A stretch of DNA of 64,000 bases from Asterias amurensis (GCF_032118995.1 NC_092665.1:10768512-10832511); one strand, 5' to 3'. Shown: positions 31,010 through 55,845, counted from the stretch's first letter. Numbers and translations are program-made. The notes: generated from the letters alone by a model not told the origin.

Positions 31010-31510
31010 TTGGGTGTCATCGATGAATCAAAAATAACCAATAAGTTCCGAGCTTGCAGCGAGTAGGGGCTATCTGAGCAACTGTTGACGTGACCCAAAT
31101 AGAAGGTACTCTATCTTATCATCATTCAACTTCAGGAAGTTTTGTTGTGTCCAACGTCGAATCTCTTTGATGCATTTCTCAAGTCTTGCAATAAATGCAT
31201 TGGCGTTTTCTTTAGTAGATTTAAACGTGATATATAGCTGAGTGTCGTCTGCGTAGACATGGTAATTCAGATTTAATTTCAGGATGATGTCGCGAATCGG
31301 TAAAGTGTACAGTGTAAACCACTGCGGGCCTAGTACAGATCCCTGTGGCACAGAGTAGTTCATATTGCGGTGCCAATACATACCAGCTGAGTTCTATTGA
31401 AGAGATACAATTTGCACCAAGCTAGGGCTGTGTCCTCTATGCCAATGTGATTATGGAGCCGAGAGAGACGGATGTTGTGAACAACAGTGTCAAAAGCAGC
31501 ACTCACGGAT
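31010..31510 (-). mobile_element. CR1/L2-type LINE, internal RT fragment (copy A)
   Basis: The - strand reads [18 protein letters not shown], then [14 protein letters not shown] with the catalytic YADD box, then [14 protein letters not shown]. It belongs to the same family as 52137-53330. No 3' end is present. Confidence 0.85.
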
Positions 31511-31519
31511 GACAAAGTC

Positions 31520-31690
31520 CAAAAAGTAAGATGTCGTCTTCTTGTGATAATTTATCTCGGGATGTCGTTATCCTAAAACTATTGTCGTCTTTATGTGATA
31601 ATCTATCTTGGTATGACGAAATCCTAAAAGTAGGATGTCGTCCCTCATGTGACAATTTATCTCGGGATGACGAAATCCTAAAAGTTGTGT
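31520..31690. repeat. minisatellite, ~50-bp unit
   Basis: AGGATGTCGTCTTCATGTG, then ATAATTTATCTCGGGATG, then ACGAAATCCTAAAA repeats about three times here, twice at 53330-53430 and, in broken form, at 51290-51415. Confidence 0.75.
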
Positions 31691-32095
31691 AATTATTTAC
31701 GTCTTCCAGAGCTCCGTAATCTATGGAGAGAACCAGTCTGTCTATACTGCAGATAAATCAACTCAACTTTGTATCATAGACTTAATAACCAAGTGATTAA
31801 AATAGAAAATTTTCCCCATTCGCAGTTTACATAATTCGCCTTGTGTTTTGATTTGATTGATGTTTCTTTTCACTTTTATAAACTGAACCAAGAAACATAT
31901 TTTCACCAGGAACATACATTATACTGCACCATATTTAATATGATGTAATAACTTATACAGACAAAGTCAACCATTAATATTTTGGCCAATCATCTACCGC
32001 GCATTGGGAAGAGTGGTGTTGTTTCTCTCCTTTGATTTCTTACAAAAATACCAAGTACGGGATTGTTAATTACCAATCGGTCTTCGAAAATGCAA

Positions 32096-32358
32096 CAATG
32101 AAAGAAAAAACAGCCTTGTCACACGAACTAGAGTGCTTTCAGATGCTTGATTTCGAGACCTCAAATTCTGAATGTGGTCTCGAAATCGAATTTGTGGAAA
32201 ATTAATTATTTTTCGAAAACTAAGTACGTTTCTTCAGAAGGAGCCGTTTCTCACAGTGTATTATACCACCAACAGCTCCCCATTACTCGTTATCAAGTAA
32301 AGTTTTATGCTTATTTAAACTATTTTGAGTAATTGCAACTAGTGTCCACTTTAAGGGT
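32096..32358. mobile_element. dispersed TTAA-type repeat
   Basis: Same family and motif order as 25960-26205, ending AGTGTCCACTTTAAGG. Confidence 0.6.
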
Positions 32359-32459
32359 GTTTTAATACATTTCAGAAGATGCATACAGTGGAATAGTTTG
32401 GTTGTAGATCATTCATTCATTTATGAGTTGGGCTTGATCAAAGTTTGTTGCACTATAAA

Positions 32460-32839
32460 TATTGTTACATGTTTTGTTCAGAAGGTGTTAATAATTTGCC
32501 ACGTAGTTAACATAATTAGATCGGAGCAATGAACTCATTCATTGATGTGAAATTGCCACATGTTTTTCAGGTGATATATTAAAAGTTTGCTTTACCCCAC
32601 AACCTTAATAACACAACTTTTATCTACATGGGATATGCAATGTGCGTACAGAAGATAAATTTAAAAACGGGGTCAATTTGGCTATTACGACTTCCTGAAA
32701 GATCTAGTCACTAAGATAATCGTCAACATCGAAAAGGACGCTGGTCTATAAAAGTGGACATAAATATTGTCCTCCACACTTCGGCTGTTTGACTGCACCA
32801 TTCTAACATCCTGTTTCGACCAACATCATCATCATCATC
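32460..32839 (+). promoter_or_regulatory. gene 3 promoter and 5' UTR
   Basis: TATAAAAG at 32747-32754 within CTGGTCTATAAAAG, 93 bp before the ATG. The upstream blocks AATTTGCCACGTAGTTAAC, TGATGTGAAATTGCCACATG and ATGCGTACAGAAGATAA recur before genes 1 and 2. CCACACTTCGGCTG and TTGACTGCACCATTC lie after the TATA box. Confidence 0.7.
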
Positions 32840-44332
<11,493 letters not shown>

Positions 44333-44616
44333 AACTTAGCTCACCTTTATCGACTGATTTTTGCTGGTGAATTATGTTTTAAGCTTTAAAACCTCCTGGG
44401 CACAATTTATCCGCATTCCGGGTCCCATGAATTGCGCCCTTTCTTGCTTTTAGAATGATGCAGAAAGTGGTTGTAATTAATGGGAACTTTAACTCGGATC
44501 CTGAGTCAGTTTGACCCATTTCGTTTTAAAACAGATTCCGTGTCAAACTAGATCAGTTTTAAGATGGGAGCTTTTAGTTTAGAGTGTAACTGGATTTTGA
44601 TCGAGTTTATAAAAAC

Positions 44617-44622
44617 AATAAA
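44617..44622 (+). terminator. poly(A) signal of gene 3
   Basis: AATAAA, 285 bp after the stop codon. Confidence 0.5.
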
Positions 44623-45164
44623 AACAGGGAGACCGAATGCTGTGGAAGATGTTTAATTAACAATCACAATCACAATCACAGGAAGTCGTTTGGGAAAACG
44701 GCAGACAAATGCAGATAACTGTACATTTAGGGAAGTCAAGAATAGTTGCATGATTTCTGCAATATGAAACCAAAAAACGCAGTATTTTAGGCAAACAACA
44801 CAAAATAAGTTTCATACGTTGAACAATGTGATGAACGAGTACAAATAAAATAAAAAATGGATTTTCTACAACCAGAAACGATTAACGAGCTAACAAACAA
44901 GACAAACAACACCAGCTGTGCAGTCTGCCACGTGCAGCCTCCCAAAATTAAATGTTACTCAACCACAAGTCAATTATCCACATCTCCCTAATAAGTAACT
45001 TTTGAATTAAGCTGACATAGCCTACTTAGGTATTCTGAACAATAAAACCAGATGACGTGTGCGATAAAAATAACTGTTGTGTTACCGTGTTTGGATTTTT
45101 ATTTGATTGATATTGTTTTCAAAAGTTTATATTCATGATAATAAAGGCAATAATGATAATGTGG

Positions 45165-45530
45165 CTTCTTATATAGCGTACATGTCCGTCACACAGTGAC
45201 GCTCCTGGGGCTGTATACGTACATTATTTTCTGACAGATGTGGGACTACGTTTTTGAATTATGAGACCTAATTCTGATAGCACAATGTAATTTTTTACAA
45301 GATGCTGTGGCGCATTTTGCTGCCGATCGGAACAAGAACACTGGGGCGAACCCCTTCTCGTGTCGATAAGTGCACTGTTTTGTTTACATGCGTTACATCA
45401 CACATGGGACCAACGACTTAACGCCCCATCCGAAGGACGAAGCAATGGTTAAGTGTCTTGCTTAAGGACACAAGTGTCACGGCTGGGGATTTGAACCCAC
45501 ACATTGTATGGTGTTAAGATCATTTGGGCG
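45165..45530 (-). mobile_element. tRNA-derived SINE
   Basis: On the - strand it starts with a tRNA-like B-box region (GTTCAAATCCCCAGCC), continues through GGACACTTAACC and ends TATATAAGAAGCC plus an ATT-type tail. The fragment at 11085 is the same family. Confidence 0.7.
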
Positions 45531-45722
45531 ACTGTCGTTAAAGACGAACCAGTGATAGACATTCGTTGGGTGAAGCCTTCACAATAGATGATTTAATGCC
45601 CTCTAAATAACTACTCAGATTGTTGTTAATAAGAAAAAATATTCATGAAAACTGCACAGTTTGCTGCCCTCGAATGGCAGTCTTCCTCGGCATAGGAATC
45701 AACAATTGGTGTTGAAATAACG

Positions 45723-46220
45723 CCGGTGTGGCGGTTTCAACTTTCCGCTGTGTTCAGTTTTCCGAATGACCAAATACGGTAGCATTACGTCATGCGATGC
45801 CTGCGCACAGCAAGCGAAAGTAGTCCATTTTTAGTGCCGTATTGAGTCGTCCGTTACCCTCCGGTAGCTGTCATGGCGGCGTCCACGAGCCGAGTACAAC
45901 TAGCGGCAAACGCGTGGATCGTATGAGTTGTTTTTTATGTAAGCAGAGTGTGACCTGCCTAAAGTTGTACCCATGAATACATGTAAAGATGGGGGCAAGA
46001 GATTATGTGACTACACAGAAAAGAATCGTAATAATAAACAATTTGGGGTCACTGCTGAGAGAACTACAGTACTCGCCAGGGTACTCGCGGCGGTATCTGA
46101 CAGGTCACCCGGAAAACTGAACACGCCGGAAAGCTAAAACCGCTCGAACAACGTGATGATATGTCCGACTACGTCACCCGGAAAACTGAACACGGCGGAA
46201 GACTGAAACCGCCACACCGG
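45723..46220. mobile_element. TIR element, ~500 bp (copy 1)
   Basis: CCGGTGTGGCGGTTTCA at the left mirrors TGAAACCGCCACACCGG. TTTCCG and GTGTTCAGTTTTCCG continue the arms. A second GGAAAACTGAACACGCCGGA word lies inside the right end. Confidence 0.9.
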
Positions 46221-46300
46221 GCACAAACATTTGGAAGGAAGTTGGTTGTTACTCCGAAAAAGACCATAACAACATTATAGAGGACCAGATTTAGACTATT

Positions 46301-47600
46301 GAGTCACACTAATTGCAAAAGTTTGTTTTATTGCTGATTCTTGTTTATTGGGTGGTTATTGATGACATATCCAAAATCGGACAAGAGTTTCAAGCCAGAA
46401 GTGACCTAATTTGCATATTTAAATTAGGTGGTAATTAGCAATCTTTAAAGTCAATTATCTCTAAAACTACTCATTTTATGGACAAGGTTTGTGTTAGAGG
46501 TGAACAGAAACTTGACCCAGAGATTCTAAAAAACATATTTGTTTACTCGATTGACCCTTTCCAAATAACTTGTCAAAGGTCAAGGGGTCAAACATGCGTT
46601 TAATTGGTTTTCTCCACTCAGGCATTGCATCAGGTGTGTCTATCGTCTATGAACTGTGGCTGCTTTCTTCAACGTTTGCCATGGACACAGGGACAACAGT
46701 ACCGACGGAGAGCTATAACATACATCGATCAGCATAATGAAACTATATCAGGCCACCCCTATTGCAGTTTTTAAGAACACCTAAAAGAAACCGCAATGAC
46801 GTAGTCAATCTTCAGCCAAGTCAGAATAAACCTTGATTTGCGGCCACTCAACAAGGTTGCAAAAGTCTCAAAGTGTCACACAATCAAATAACTACACACA
46901 ACATTTGATGGTTCAAGAACCCACTTCTACACCGGGTTAACTTGCAGACCTAAGTGTGCAATGACAAAAAACAAAGCAAACCTGATGATTGGGGGGGGGG
47001 GGGTGAAGGTCTGCTACCAGAGAAAAGGACAACAATCCAGCTCTGGTCGATTTTTGAAACACATGAAGTTGACATCTTAATAACAATAAGACTTGTAATG
47101 CGCATGTATCCACCCTGCTGGGTGTTCAAGGCAAAGTAAAAATATATTTCAAAAAACACCTTGACCTTTGACCTTGCTGGTTAGAGAGGTCATTTGAGTG
47201 AATTGATGGAGGTCAATTGGTACATGGGGATTCATTCAACCCGAAGAATTCATTCATAGTATTTATTACACTGTCATGATATGCCATGTAAATGCACTTG
47301 AGTGTAGAAAACTGTGTTTAACCCCTTGACCTTTGACCTAGTTATTTGGGAAGGGTCAATCGAGTCTACAAATATGTTTTTCAGATTGTCAAGATCAGGT
47401 TTCTATTCACCTCTAACACAAACCTTGTCCATAAAATGAATAGTTTTAGAGATAACTGACCTTAAAGATTGCTATATACCACCTAATTTACCTAGGTCAC
47501 TTCTGGCTTGAAACTCTTGTCCGATTTCGGATATGTCACCAATAACCACCCAATAAACAAGAATCAACAATAAAACAAACTTTCGCAATTTGTGTGACTC
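46301..47600. mobile_element. 1.3-kb foldback element with ~290-bp arms
   Basis: 46301-46592 is the inverted copy of 47315-47600. Paired words include GAGTCACAC/GTGTGACTC, CAATAAACAAGAATCA and its mirror, AGTGACCTA, CTCTAACACAAACCTTGTCC and its mirror, and GGTCAAGGGGT/ACCCCTTGACC. The centre contains a poly-G run (46991-47002) and a LINE tail. No transposase is seen. Confidence 0.85.
47080..47145 (-). mobile_element. LINE 3'-tail fragment
   Basis: AATAACAATAAG, then ACTTGTAATGCGCATGTATC, then CACCCTGCTGGGTGTTCAAG matches the 3' end of the LINE at 7604. Only about 60 bp is present. Confidence 0.7.
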
Positions 47601-47982
47601 AACATGAAAAAAATGTCGGATTAGAAGATATGAATTGATGTATAGGTAACCTGAAAGTAATGCATTTGACAAACCTTAGGTTTCCCGATAAGGACAATGT
47701 TCTTCATGCTAAGATTTGAAAAAGCTGCAATAAGAAAGACAATTTATCTCCTTGCATTCCCCTAGAACAAAATGCCTGGAAACACGATCCACTTGTTAGT
47801 CCACAGGGCGCTGTACAATGTGAAGACGTCATCATACGGCAATGAATGTTGCACAAGAAAGGATATTCAACAGACCATTATACGAATAGAGGCGGGGGAA
47901 CCCATTGACTTGGCTACTCTATTATTTTATCTTAAATGTCTCCCCTGTCTTTATCCGCAAGAATAACGACAGGTTCCTGCTG

Positions 47983-48712
47983 CCAGATCCAGTGATTCCA
48001 TTGGGTACAGTGACATGAAAATTCCATATGCCCAAACAGTACACTGCTGTCACGATAATAATACTACTAATAGTAATAAGACTTGTAATGAATGAGGTCA
48101 AAGGTGAAAGTACATGGAGGCAGCTGGCGTAATTCACATGTTAATATTAAAGAGTGGAACCGCAGGCATCATATCCATCATGGACAATGGGATCTTTAAA
48201 GGAGCAACTACACCCCACCTCAAAAGCAACTTAAAACTGTGACACAAACAAAAGTAACAGAAACCTAATTAAGAATGTGCAAGAGGACGAACACGATATT
48301 GAGAGTGCCCCCACGCGGTAAAATATACGTCGGATTGACAGATTGCGCACTGACAAATCTATAAAACATGTAGCCTGAACGACGTTCTTCGAGGCTCGTG
48401 ACTAACGCCAGAGACTGGCAAAAAAACCGGCGTGAGGTTTGACCTTTGACCTCTCATAGAGATACGCACAAATTCTACACCAACATTACCAAGCAAGTAC
48501 CGTATCCACCATGCATTTACTGTATGCATACCACCACACAAGGGGACACATACGTGCGGACGACCGAAAGTAAGCTTTCCATATCTGTATTTTGATTGGC
48601 CAACCGAGGTGACCTCAGACAATCAAAACAAACACAGGTACGGTAGCTTTTAGTCAATGCATTTATCCAATGGTATCATTATACCCAATGGAATCACTGG
48701 ATCTGAATAGCT
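47983..48712. repeat. weak inverted-repeat pair
   Basis: GATCCAGTGATTCCATTGGG near 47985 mirrors CCCAATGGAATCACTGGATC near 48692, and CTGTCTTTATCCG words lie outside on both sides. It may be another TIR element; its true ends are uncertain. Confidence 0.5.
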
Positions 48713-48979
48713 GGTACCTGTCTTTATCCGTAAAGACAGTGGCCTAGTCTATAAAACATGCAAATTAAAATTGTACAACGCCCTCTTGTGTTTAATTGTT
48801 TCCCTCTAGGCCGACACGAGTGCATCCGACGTTGTAATTTATAGGCATTTCCTGTCACAAATTATTATGATTTCAACCTTATCCGACGTGTTCCAGTCAG
48901 TATACAGGTATAATTCTTGGGGCAGAATATGAGCCAGTCAGTGTGAGCCACGAAAGCAATCGAAAATGGTAAGCTAACA

Positions 48980-49260
48980 GCACCGCAAGTAACTTTTACA
49001 CTTGAGTGATGTCATCGACACTGTTGATTACATCATCCTTCTGTCTCGGCTCCAGAATTACCTTGGCATGCATGATACTGCCCTGGCATGGTGCAAATCT
49101 TTGCTCTTCAATAGAAGTCAGCGTTTGTATATCGGCACTGCGATGTTGTCCTGAATTACTCTGTGGCAGGGGGCCATTGCTGGACCCGCAGTGGTTTACG
49201 ATACACTTTACTCATTAGTGACATCATCTTCAAACTAAATCATCATGTGTACGGAGACGA
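48980..49260 (+). mobile_element. decayed LINE RT fragment, + strand
   Basis: The reading shows DTVDYIILLSRLQNYLGM, then ALAWCKSLLFNRSQRLYIG, then a worn HVYGDD in place of the YADD block, all in the order expected before and at the catalytic box of CR1/L2-type LINEs. Frames shift within it. Confidence 0.7.
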
Positions 49261-49569
49261 TTTTACTCATACATCAAGCTTAAATCTTCTTAACAAAACA
49301 CAGATGACCCATTTTCAAGTCATAAAAAAATGCACCCGAGAGAAGTTTAAAAGAAACTACTTCTTATTTGAGAATTTTTGCAATTTAAGAATGTTGTCAC
49401 TGACTGGGTTTTCATTCACCAGTAAATTTTGTAGCAAATTGCGTGAATTCTGTGTGCTACATCACATGCTTCTTTCAACGTATATAAAAGGTGTCGCACT
49501 GTAGGTCACAAAAGAAAATGACGAAATCGTCGGCTTGACACAATGCTATAAAACAGGTAAGACTTTAGC

Positions 49570-49964
49570 CCGGTGTGGCGGTTTCAACTTTCCGCCGTGT
49601 TCAGTTTTCCGAATGACAAAATACGGTAACGTTACGTCATGCGATGCCTGCGCACAGCAAGCGAAACTAGTCCATTTTTAGTGCCGTATTGAGTCATCCA
49701 GCCGGTACATATACCGAACGAGCGTCAGAGAAGCAGAAGAATGTTTTTATTGTTCTGTTTTGTTTATTAAATTTATTTATTACCATTTTTTGTTTTATAA
49801 ACTACAGTACTCGCCAGGTACTCGCGGCAGTATTTTTGTCTGGCTACGTCACCCGGAAAACTGAACACGCCGGAAAGCTAAAACCGTTCGAACAACGTGT
49901 TGAAATGTCCGACTACGTCACCCGGAAAACTGAACACGGCGGAAGACTGAAACCGCCACACCGG
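49570..49964. mobile_element. TIR element, ~395 bp (copy 2)
   Basis: Same family and ends as 45723-46220, with a shorter centre. Confidence 0.9.
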
Positions 49965-50059
49965 TTCATATTTCCTGCAAACTCGAAAGCGATACGAACG
50001 TTGATTTCACAATAAATCTTAACAGTTGAACAGTGTTCACCTCTTACAAAGCATTCACT

Positions 50060-50230
50060 CAGAAAACAAACAATCTGACATTACTACATTACTTCAGAGG
50101 GAGTTGTTTCCCACAACGTGTTATACTGTTAACAACTCTGGTATGCTCGTTACAAGGTCAGTTTTTAAGTTATATTTATATTGAGTAATTACCAAACGTG
50201 TACCTCAAACGTGCGTCAAAGAAGTCCAGT
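50060..50230. mobile_element. worn copy of the dispersed TTAA-type repeat
   Basis: CACTCAGAAAAC, then ACTTCAGAGGGAGTTGTTTC, ACAACGTGTTATAC and GAGTAATTACCAA follow the order seen at 25960 and 32200. Confidence 0.45.
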
Positions 50231-51404
50231 CTTTATGAAGTAATCATCTCTGCAAATACTTGTTTTGTTTATCTTTTTATTTCGAAGGAATGGTGATTTA
50301 TAACAAGTTTAATGAAAACGGTATACGAAAATCTTCATCATGCATTAATTCTAAAGTGATATTGTCCTTCACATTTGAACTGCCACATTGCTTTTTATGG
50401 GGACTTTTTTTTTCTCTTTTTCAAATCGATTAAAAAAACAGAAAATTCAAGAAAAACAAAGAGACATTTTGATTGAGGATGTCAATTCTCATTTACGGAG
50501 ACAGTTCCCAGTCGGTAAGAGCAAACACTTTGTACGTTGACTTTCAATAGTAAGTGGGTCAGGACCTAGGGTACACTCGTTGGACGGACCTCGGGCTTTC
50601 TTGAAGTCGTTTGCAACAAAGATTTTCAAAAGATATAGAGCAAGTTAAAAAAAAAATGCTTAACAAAAAAGCATACTCTATTCTACATTCGCTTACAGCT
50701 TTAGTCTGATGTCGCAGTTGTTTTTTAGCATCAACCACGCAAACCTCTCCCAAAGATAGGCTATCACAAGATCTTACTAGCGACCTCAGACTTTACCCTC
50801 CCGCGTATTGTTCCATAAACCAAATTTAATAAAAACACTGACCCAGAGCGATGGCCAATCAATGAGTCTTCCAACCCCGTCTGGCTACATCTTTCATCAA
50901 CAGATAAGACCCACTCTACTGTTTATGATAAATAAAACAATACAATATCTTTTAATATTAACACAAATCTTCATAAATTAAATGATTCTTGGCACCGTTT
51001 GTATATTTCTAATATAAAATTATATATTTGTATAAAATTCTACAAATGGAAGTTGGTTTACGGAGACAGCGGCAGAATGTAAAGGCATTTCTTGGTGTAA
51101 GACGTTTGTTACGGGCGTCGCGGGCGCTTTCGGTGTGTTGGCCGCGTTGTGTGTGTCTTTATTACGCCTTTTTAATTTTTGAATGGGAATAAAAGAGTAG
51201 TGACTCATTATTTAACGGCCCTTTAAAACCTTGCAGCTCTGGAAGTGCCATCCGACATGTTGAGATCCTGACATTATTATCTCCAGATGACGACATCATA
51301 AACGAAAAGAAGTCGACATACCAAGATAATTTTGTCGGGATGTGTGATAATTTATCTGTGGACGTCGTCATCCTAAAACTAGGATGTCGTCTTCATGTGA
51401 CAAC

Positions 51405-52136
<732 letters not shown>

Positions 52137-53330
52137 TGTAATTCGCACGTTTCCACCCTGCTTGGTGTTCCTGGCGCAGTAAAAAAAACAACAACAACAA
52201 ACAGAACAAAACAAAAACAAAAACAAAACAAAGAAAAACAAACACAACAAAATTAGTTCTTGAAAACCTGTGACATAAGATAAGTTTGAGAAGAGATTTG
52301 AATGTTGTGGTACAAAGACAAGATCTAAAATTAAGTGGTAAAGAGTTCTAAATGCGTGGCGCAGCTAAAGAAAAAGACATGTCTCCCCATGAGTGTTGAG
52401 ACTTGGGTTCAATGAGAAGAAGCATGGAACTTGATCAAAGATTTCTTGATGGAGTGTAAACTTGAAGAAGGTCAGAAATATAGTGGGGAGCCTTGCCATT
52501 AAGAGCTTTTTGGACAATGAACATCAGATTGAAGATGATTTGTTGAGAGATAGGGAGCCAGTGTAGTTGTTTCAGAATGGGGTGATGGGACAGGATTTCT
52601 TAGACATTGTCACAATGCGGGCAGCAGTATTTTGGAGGCATTGAAGACGGGAAATCTTGTTGTTATGAAGACTGTAGAAACGGGCATTGCCATTGTCAAG
52701 GCGAGAAGTAACAAATGCATGAACGAAAACTTACGAATCTTACCAATATTCCTGATGTGGTATGATGACAGACAACGATGTTGTTGATGTGTGGTTGAAG
52801 TGTCATCGATGAATCAAAAATAACACTAAGTTCCGAGCTTGCAGCGAGTAGGGGCTATCTGAGCAACTGTTGACGTGACCCAAATAGAAGGAACTCTATC
52901 TTATCATCATTCAACTTCAGGAAGTTTTGTTGTGTCCAACGTCGAATCTTTTGGATGCATTTCTCAAGTCTTGCAATAAATGCATTGGCGTTTTCTTGAG
53001 TAGATTTAAACGTGATATATAGCTGAGTGTCGTCTGCGTAGACATGGTAATTCAGATTTAATTTCAGGATGATGTCGCGAATCGGTAAAGTGTACAGTGT
53101 AAACCACTGCGGGCCCAGTACAGATCCCTGTGGCACAGAGTAGTTCACAACAACAGGGTCTGATATCGCGGTGCCAATACATACCAGCTGAGTTCTATTG
53201 AAGAGATACGATTTGCACCAAGCTAGGGCTGTGTCCTCTATGCAATGTGATTATGGAGCCGAGAGAGAAGGATGTTGTGAACAACAGTGTCAAAAGCAGC
53301 ACTCAAGGATGACAAAGTCCAAAAAGTAAG
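52137..53330 (-). mobile_element. CR1/L2-type LINE, 3' half (copy B)
   Basis: The 3' end (ACTGCGCCAGGAACACCAAG) lies at 52137-52180. Upstream on the - strand come the C-terminal region, worn and frame-shifted, then [24 protein letters not shown] and [16 protein letters not shown] (52855-53148). It is about 84-90% like the copy at 7604 by eye; I could not compute the value. Confidence 0.88.
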
Positions 53331-53844
53331 ATGTCGTCTTCTTGTGATAATTTATCTCGGGATGTCGTTATCCTAAACTTAGGATGTCGTCTTCATGTGA
53401 TAATCTATCTTGGTATGACGAAATCCTATAAGTTGTGTAATTATTTACGTCTTCCAGAGCTCCGTAATCTATGGAGAGAACCAGTCTGTCTACTATACTG
53501 CAAATAAATCAACTCAACTTTGTATCATAGACTTGATAACCAAGTGATTAAAATAGAAAATTTTCCCCATTCGCAGTTTACATAATTCGCCTTGTGTTTG
53601 GATTTGATTGATGTTTCTTTTCACTTTTATAAACTGAACCAAGAAACATATTTTCACCAGGAACATACATTATACTGCACCTTATTTAATATGATGTAAT
53701 AACTTATACAGACAAAGTCAACCATTAATATTTTGGCCAATCATCTATCGCGCATTGGGAAGAGTGGTGTTGTTTCTCTCCTTTGATTTCTTACAAAAAT
53801 ACCAAGTACGGGATTGTTAATTACCAATCGGTCTTCGAAAATGC

Positions 53845-54006
53845 AACAATGAAAGAAAAAACAGCCTTGTCACACGAACTAGAGTGCTTTCAGATGCTTG
53901 ATTTCGAGACCTCAAATTCTGAATGTGGTCTCGAAATCGAATTTGTGGAAAATTAATTATTTTTCGAAAACTAAGTACGTTTCTTCAGAAGGAGCCGTTT
54001 CTCACA
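53845..54006. mobile_element. truncated dispersed TTAA-type repeat
   Basis: Equals 32096-32255 within the paralogous segment. It stops at the segment border. Confidence 0.6.
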
Positions 54007-54965
54007 AAGTTAATGCCAAAATCGTACGACCTTAACTTCCGGGTCGTTACCCTGGGTCAAAGTTCGCCTTCGTGTTTTTTTTTCATCAAAAAACAACTTT
54101 TGAGCTTTTAAACAAAAGTAATAGTCTAGACCAGATTTAAAAAAAAAAAAAATTCGAGCGGCATTTTTGAGTAAAAGTTGGTAACATACCTGATTTAACT
54201 AATTTTGGGGTGTTGAATCCGAAAATGATGAATACCAAGGCTAATTTTTAGTCCTTCACACTGAAAAATCAAATTTAAAACAATACAGAAAACCTAGCAG
54301 ACGACGGACTTCTCACGTGAAAAATAGTCAGGTTCTGCTGTGGTTCCATATTGATGTTGTCAGGATGATTTTCGTTCCGATTTTAACCCTTGACGGCTGT
54401 TGACGTCCTTTGTATGAGACTTTATGTCTTATATATATGGGTGCACATGTCTTATATATATGAAACTACGTCCAATATAGAAGGCGCTGTTAAATATATT
54501 TGTGTTTGTCATTTATATTTGAGGTTTTTGGTCCTTTATATATGTTTGCCGTTGATCCTCTATATTTTTTCGGTGGTCTTCTATATATTTGTTTTGATCC
54601 CTATATATTTATTATTTTGCTCATAAATATATTGGTTTGCTCTTATATGGGTTTGCTCTTATATATATGGGTTTGCTCCTTTATATATGGTTTGCTGTTA
54701 TATATATGGGTTTGCTGTTATATATATGGGTTTGCTCTTATATATATGGGTTTGCTCTTATATATATGGGTTTGCTCCTTTATATATGGGTTTGCTCTTA
54801 AATATATGGGTTTGCTCTTATATATATGGGTTTGCTCTTATATATATGGGTTTGCTCTTATATATATGGGTTTGCTTTTATATATATATGGCTTTGCTCC
54901 TTTATATATAGTTTTGCTCTTATATATATGGTTTTGCTCTTATATATATGGTTTTGTTCTTATAT

Positions 54966-55797
54966 AATGAATAGGGTAGATGGCCTTAGCTTTCGATCCA
55001 ATCCGGACCTTCTTCAGAGGCATAAAACAAGTACAAACAAATACATATCCATTTATAGAAAAAGAGAGGGGGAAAGGGATTAAGGAAAGGATCCAGAAAG
55101 AAGCGGGAAAATAACAGCCAATCAAAGTTTCTATTTCAGAGACAATATTGGTGGCTATGAACCAATAGGAGTGAAGTGGCGAGGACAAAGGATGTTTAGA
55201 ATGAAAGGATGGGTTACTGGACCATAAAAGTGGTAAATGTATTGTTCGACAACAATGCAGGGAGAAATGAAAGGGTAGGATTAGAGAGCAAGTTGCATCA
55301 TGATGCAACTAACAATGGTCAATTAATAAGAATAGCAAGATCAAAGATATGATGATTTTAAAAATAGGTATGAGGGACCTGTGGAAAAAAAGGGGGGGGG
55401 GGGGGTTACTTACATCAGAAAGTTACAGTGATGAATTTATAAAAACAACTTTAAACAAGATTAATTTATACTTTATGTACAGAATATATACAACATATAA
55501 GTTCTTAGGCCGAAGTGAAGTGGAGGGTAATGAGAAGTTATTTAACACCAGTGTTTATGTTAAGTCCAAAGGGTTTGACTGTCTTGAGTTGGTGAATCCA
55601 GTGTGATTCTCTACTCTTGCGGTGTGTGTCATCACCATTGCAAGCTTCAATCACCAGAAGTTCAACATCACTGACACTATGATTGGGGCTGTTGAAGTGG
55701 ATAGAGACTGGGTACGGTTTCTTAGTCTTTATGGAAGAGACATGATTCGCAAAGCGAAGACTAAGTTTGGTCTTAGTCTCTCCCACATATTGTAGCC
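54966..55797 (-). mobile_element. Penelope-like element, 3' fragment with GIY-YIG endonuclease part
   Basis: The - strand frame at 55538-55786 reads GETKTKLSLRFANHVSSIK, KPYPVSIHFNSPNHSVSDVE, RESHWIHQLKTVKPFGLN. This is the R...H and N-rich second half of the GIY-YIG endonuclease of Penelope-like elements. The GIY part is cut off at 55797. A 3' non-coding region of about 570 bp follows. Confidence 0.8.
54985..55030 (-). ncRNA. hammerhead-like core in the Penelope-like 3' region
   Basis: On the - strand ATGCCT-CTGAAGA-A-GGTCC-GGATT-GGATC-GAAA-GCTA-AGGC: the conserved CTGANGA and GAAA strands flank a 5-bp stem II, and ATGCCT can pair with AGGC(C)AT as stem I. Stem III is minimal or absent. Penelope-like elements are known hosts of hammerheads. 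The copy in the gene 3 intron (about 35700-35745) has the same block with changes. Confidence 0.4.
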
Positions 55798-55845
55798 CTT
55801 ATATATATGGTTTTGCTCTTATATATATGGGTTTGCTCATTTAGT

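Larger units (their letters stand above)
30380..32255. repeat. paralogous segment, copy A
   Basis: 30380-30852 matches 50672-51091, and about 31015-32255 matches 52800-54006. Copy A lacks most of the LINE 3' half and the microsatellite that lie between these blocks in copy B, and has about 55 bp near 30646-30700 that B lacks. Confidence 0.85.
54420..55845. repeat. 20-bp minisatellite split by a Penelope-like fragment
   Basis: Units of TTATATATATGGGTTTGCTC run about 20 times from 54640 to 54965, with worn units from 54420, and resume at 55797-55840. Long open frames here are translations of the repeat. Confidence 0.93.

Noticed and set aside
54390-55083. Tyr/Ile/Gly/Leu-rich open frames on the + strand
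   Set aside because: They follow the 20-bp minisatellite unit and change frame with it; no start, splice or domain support.
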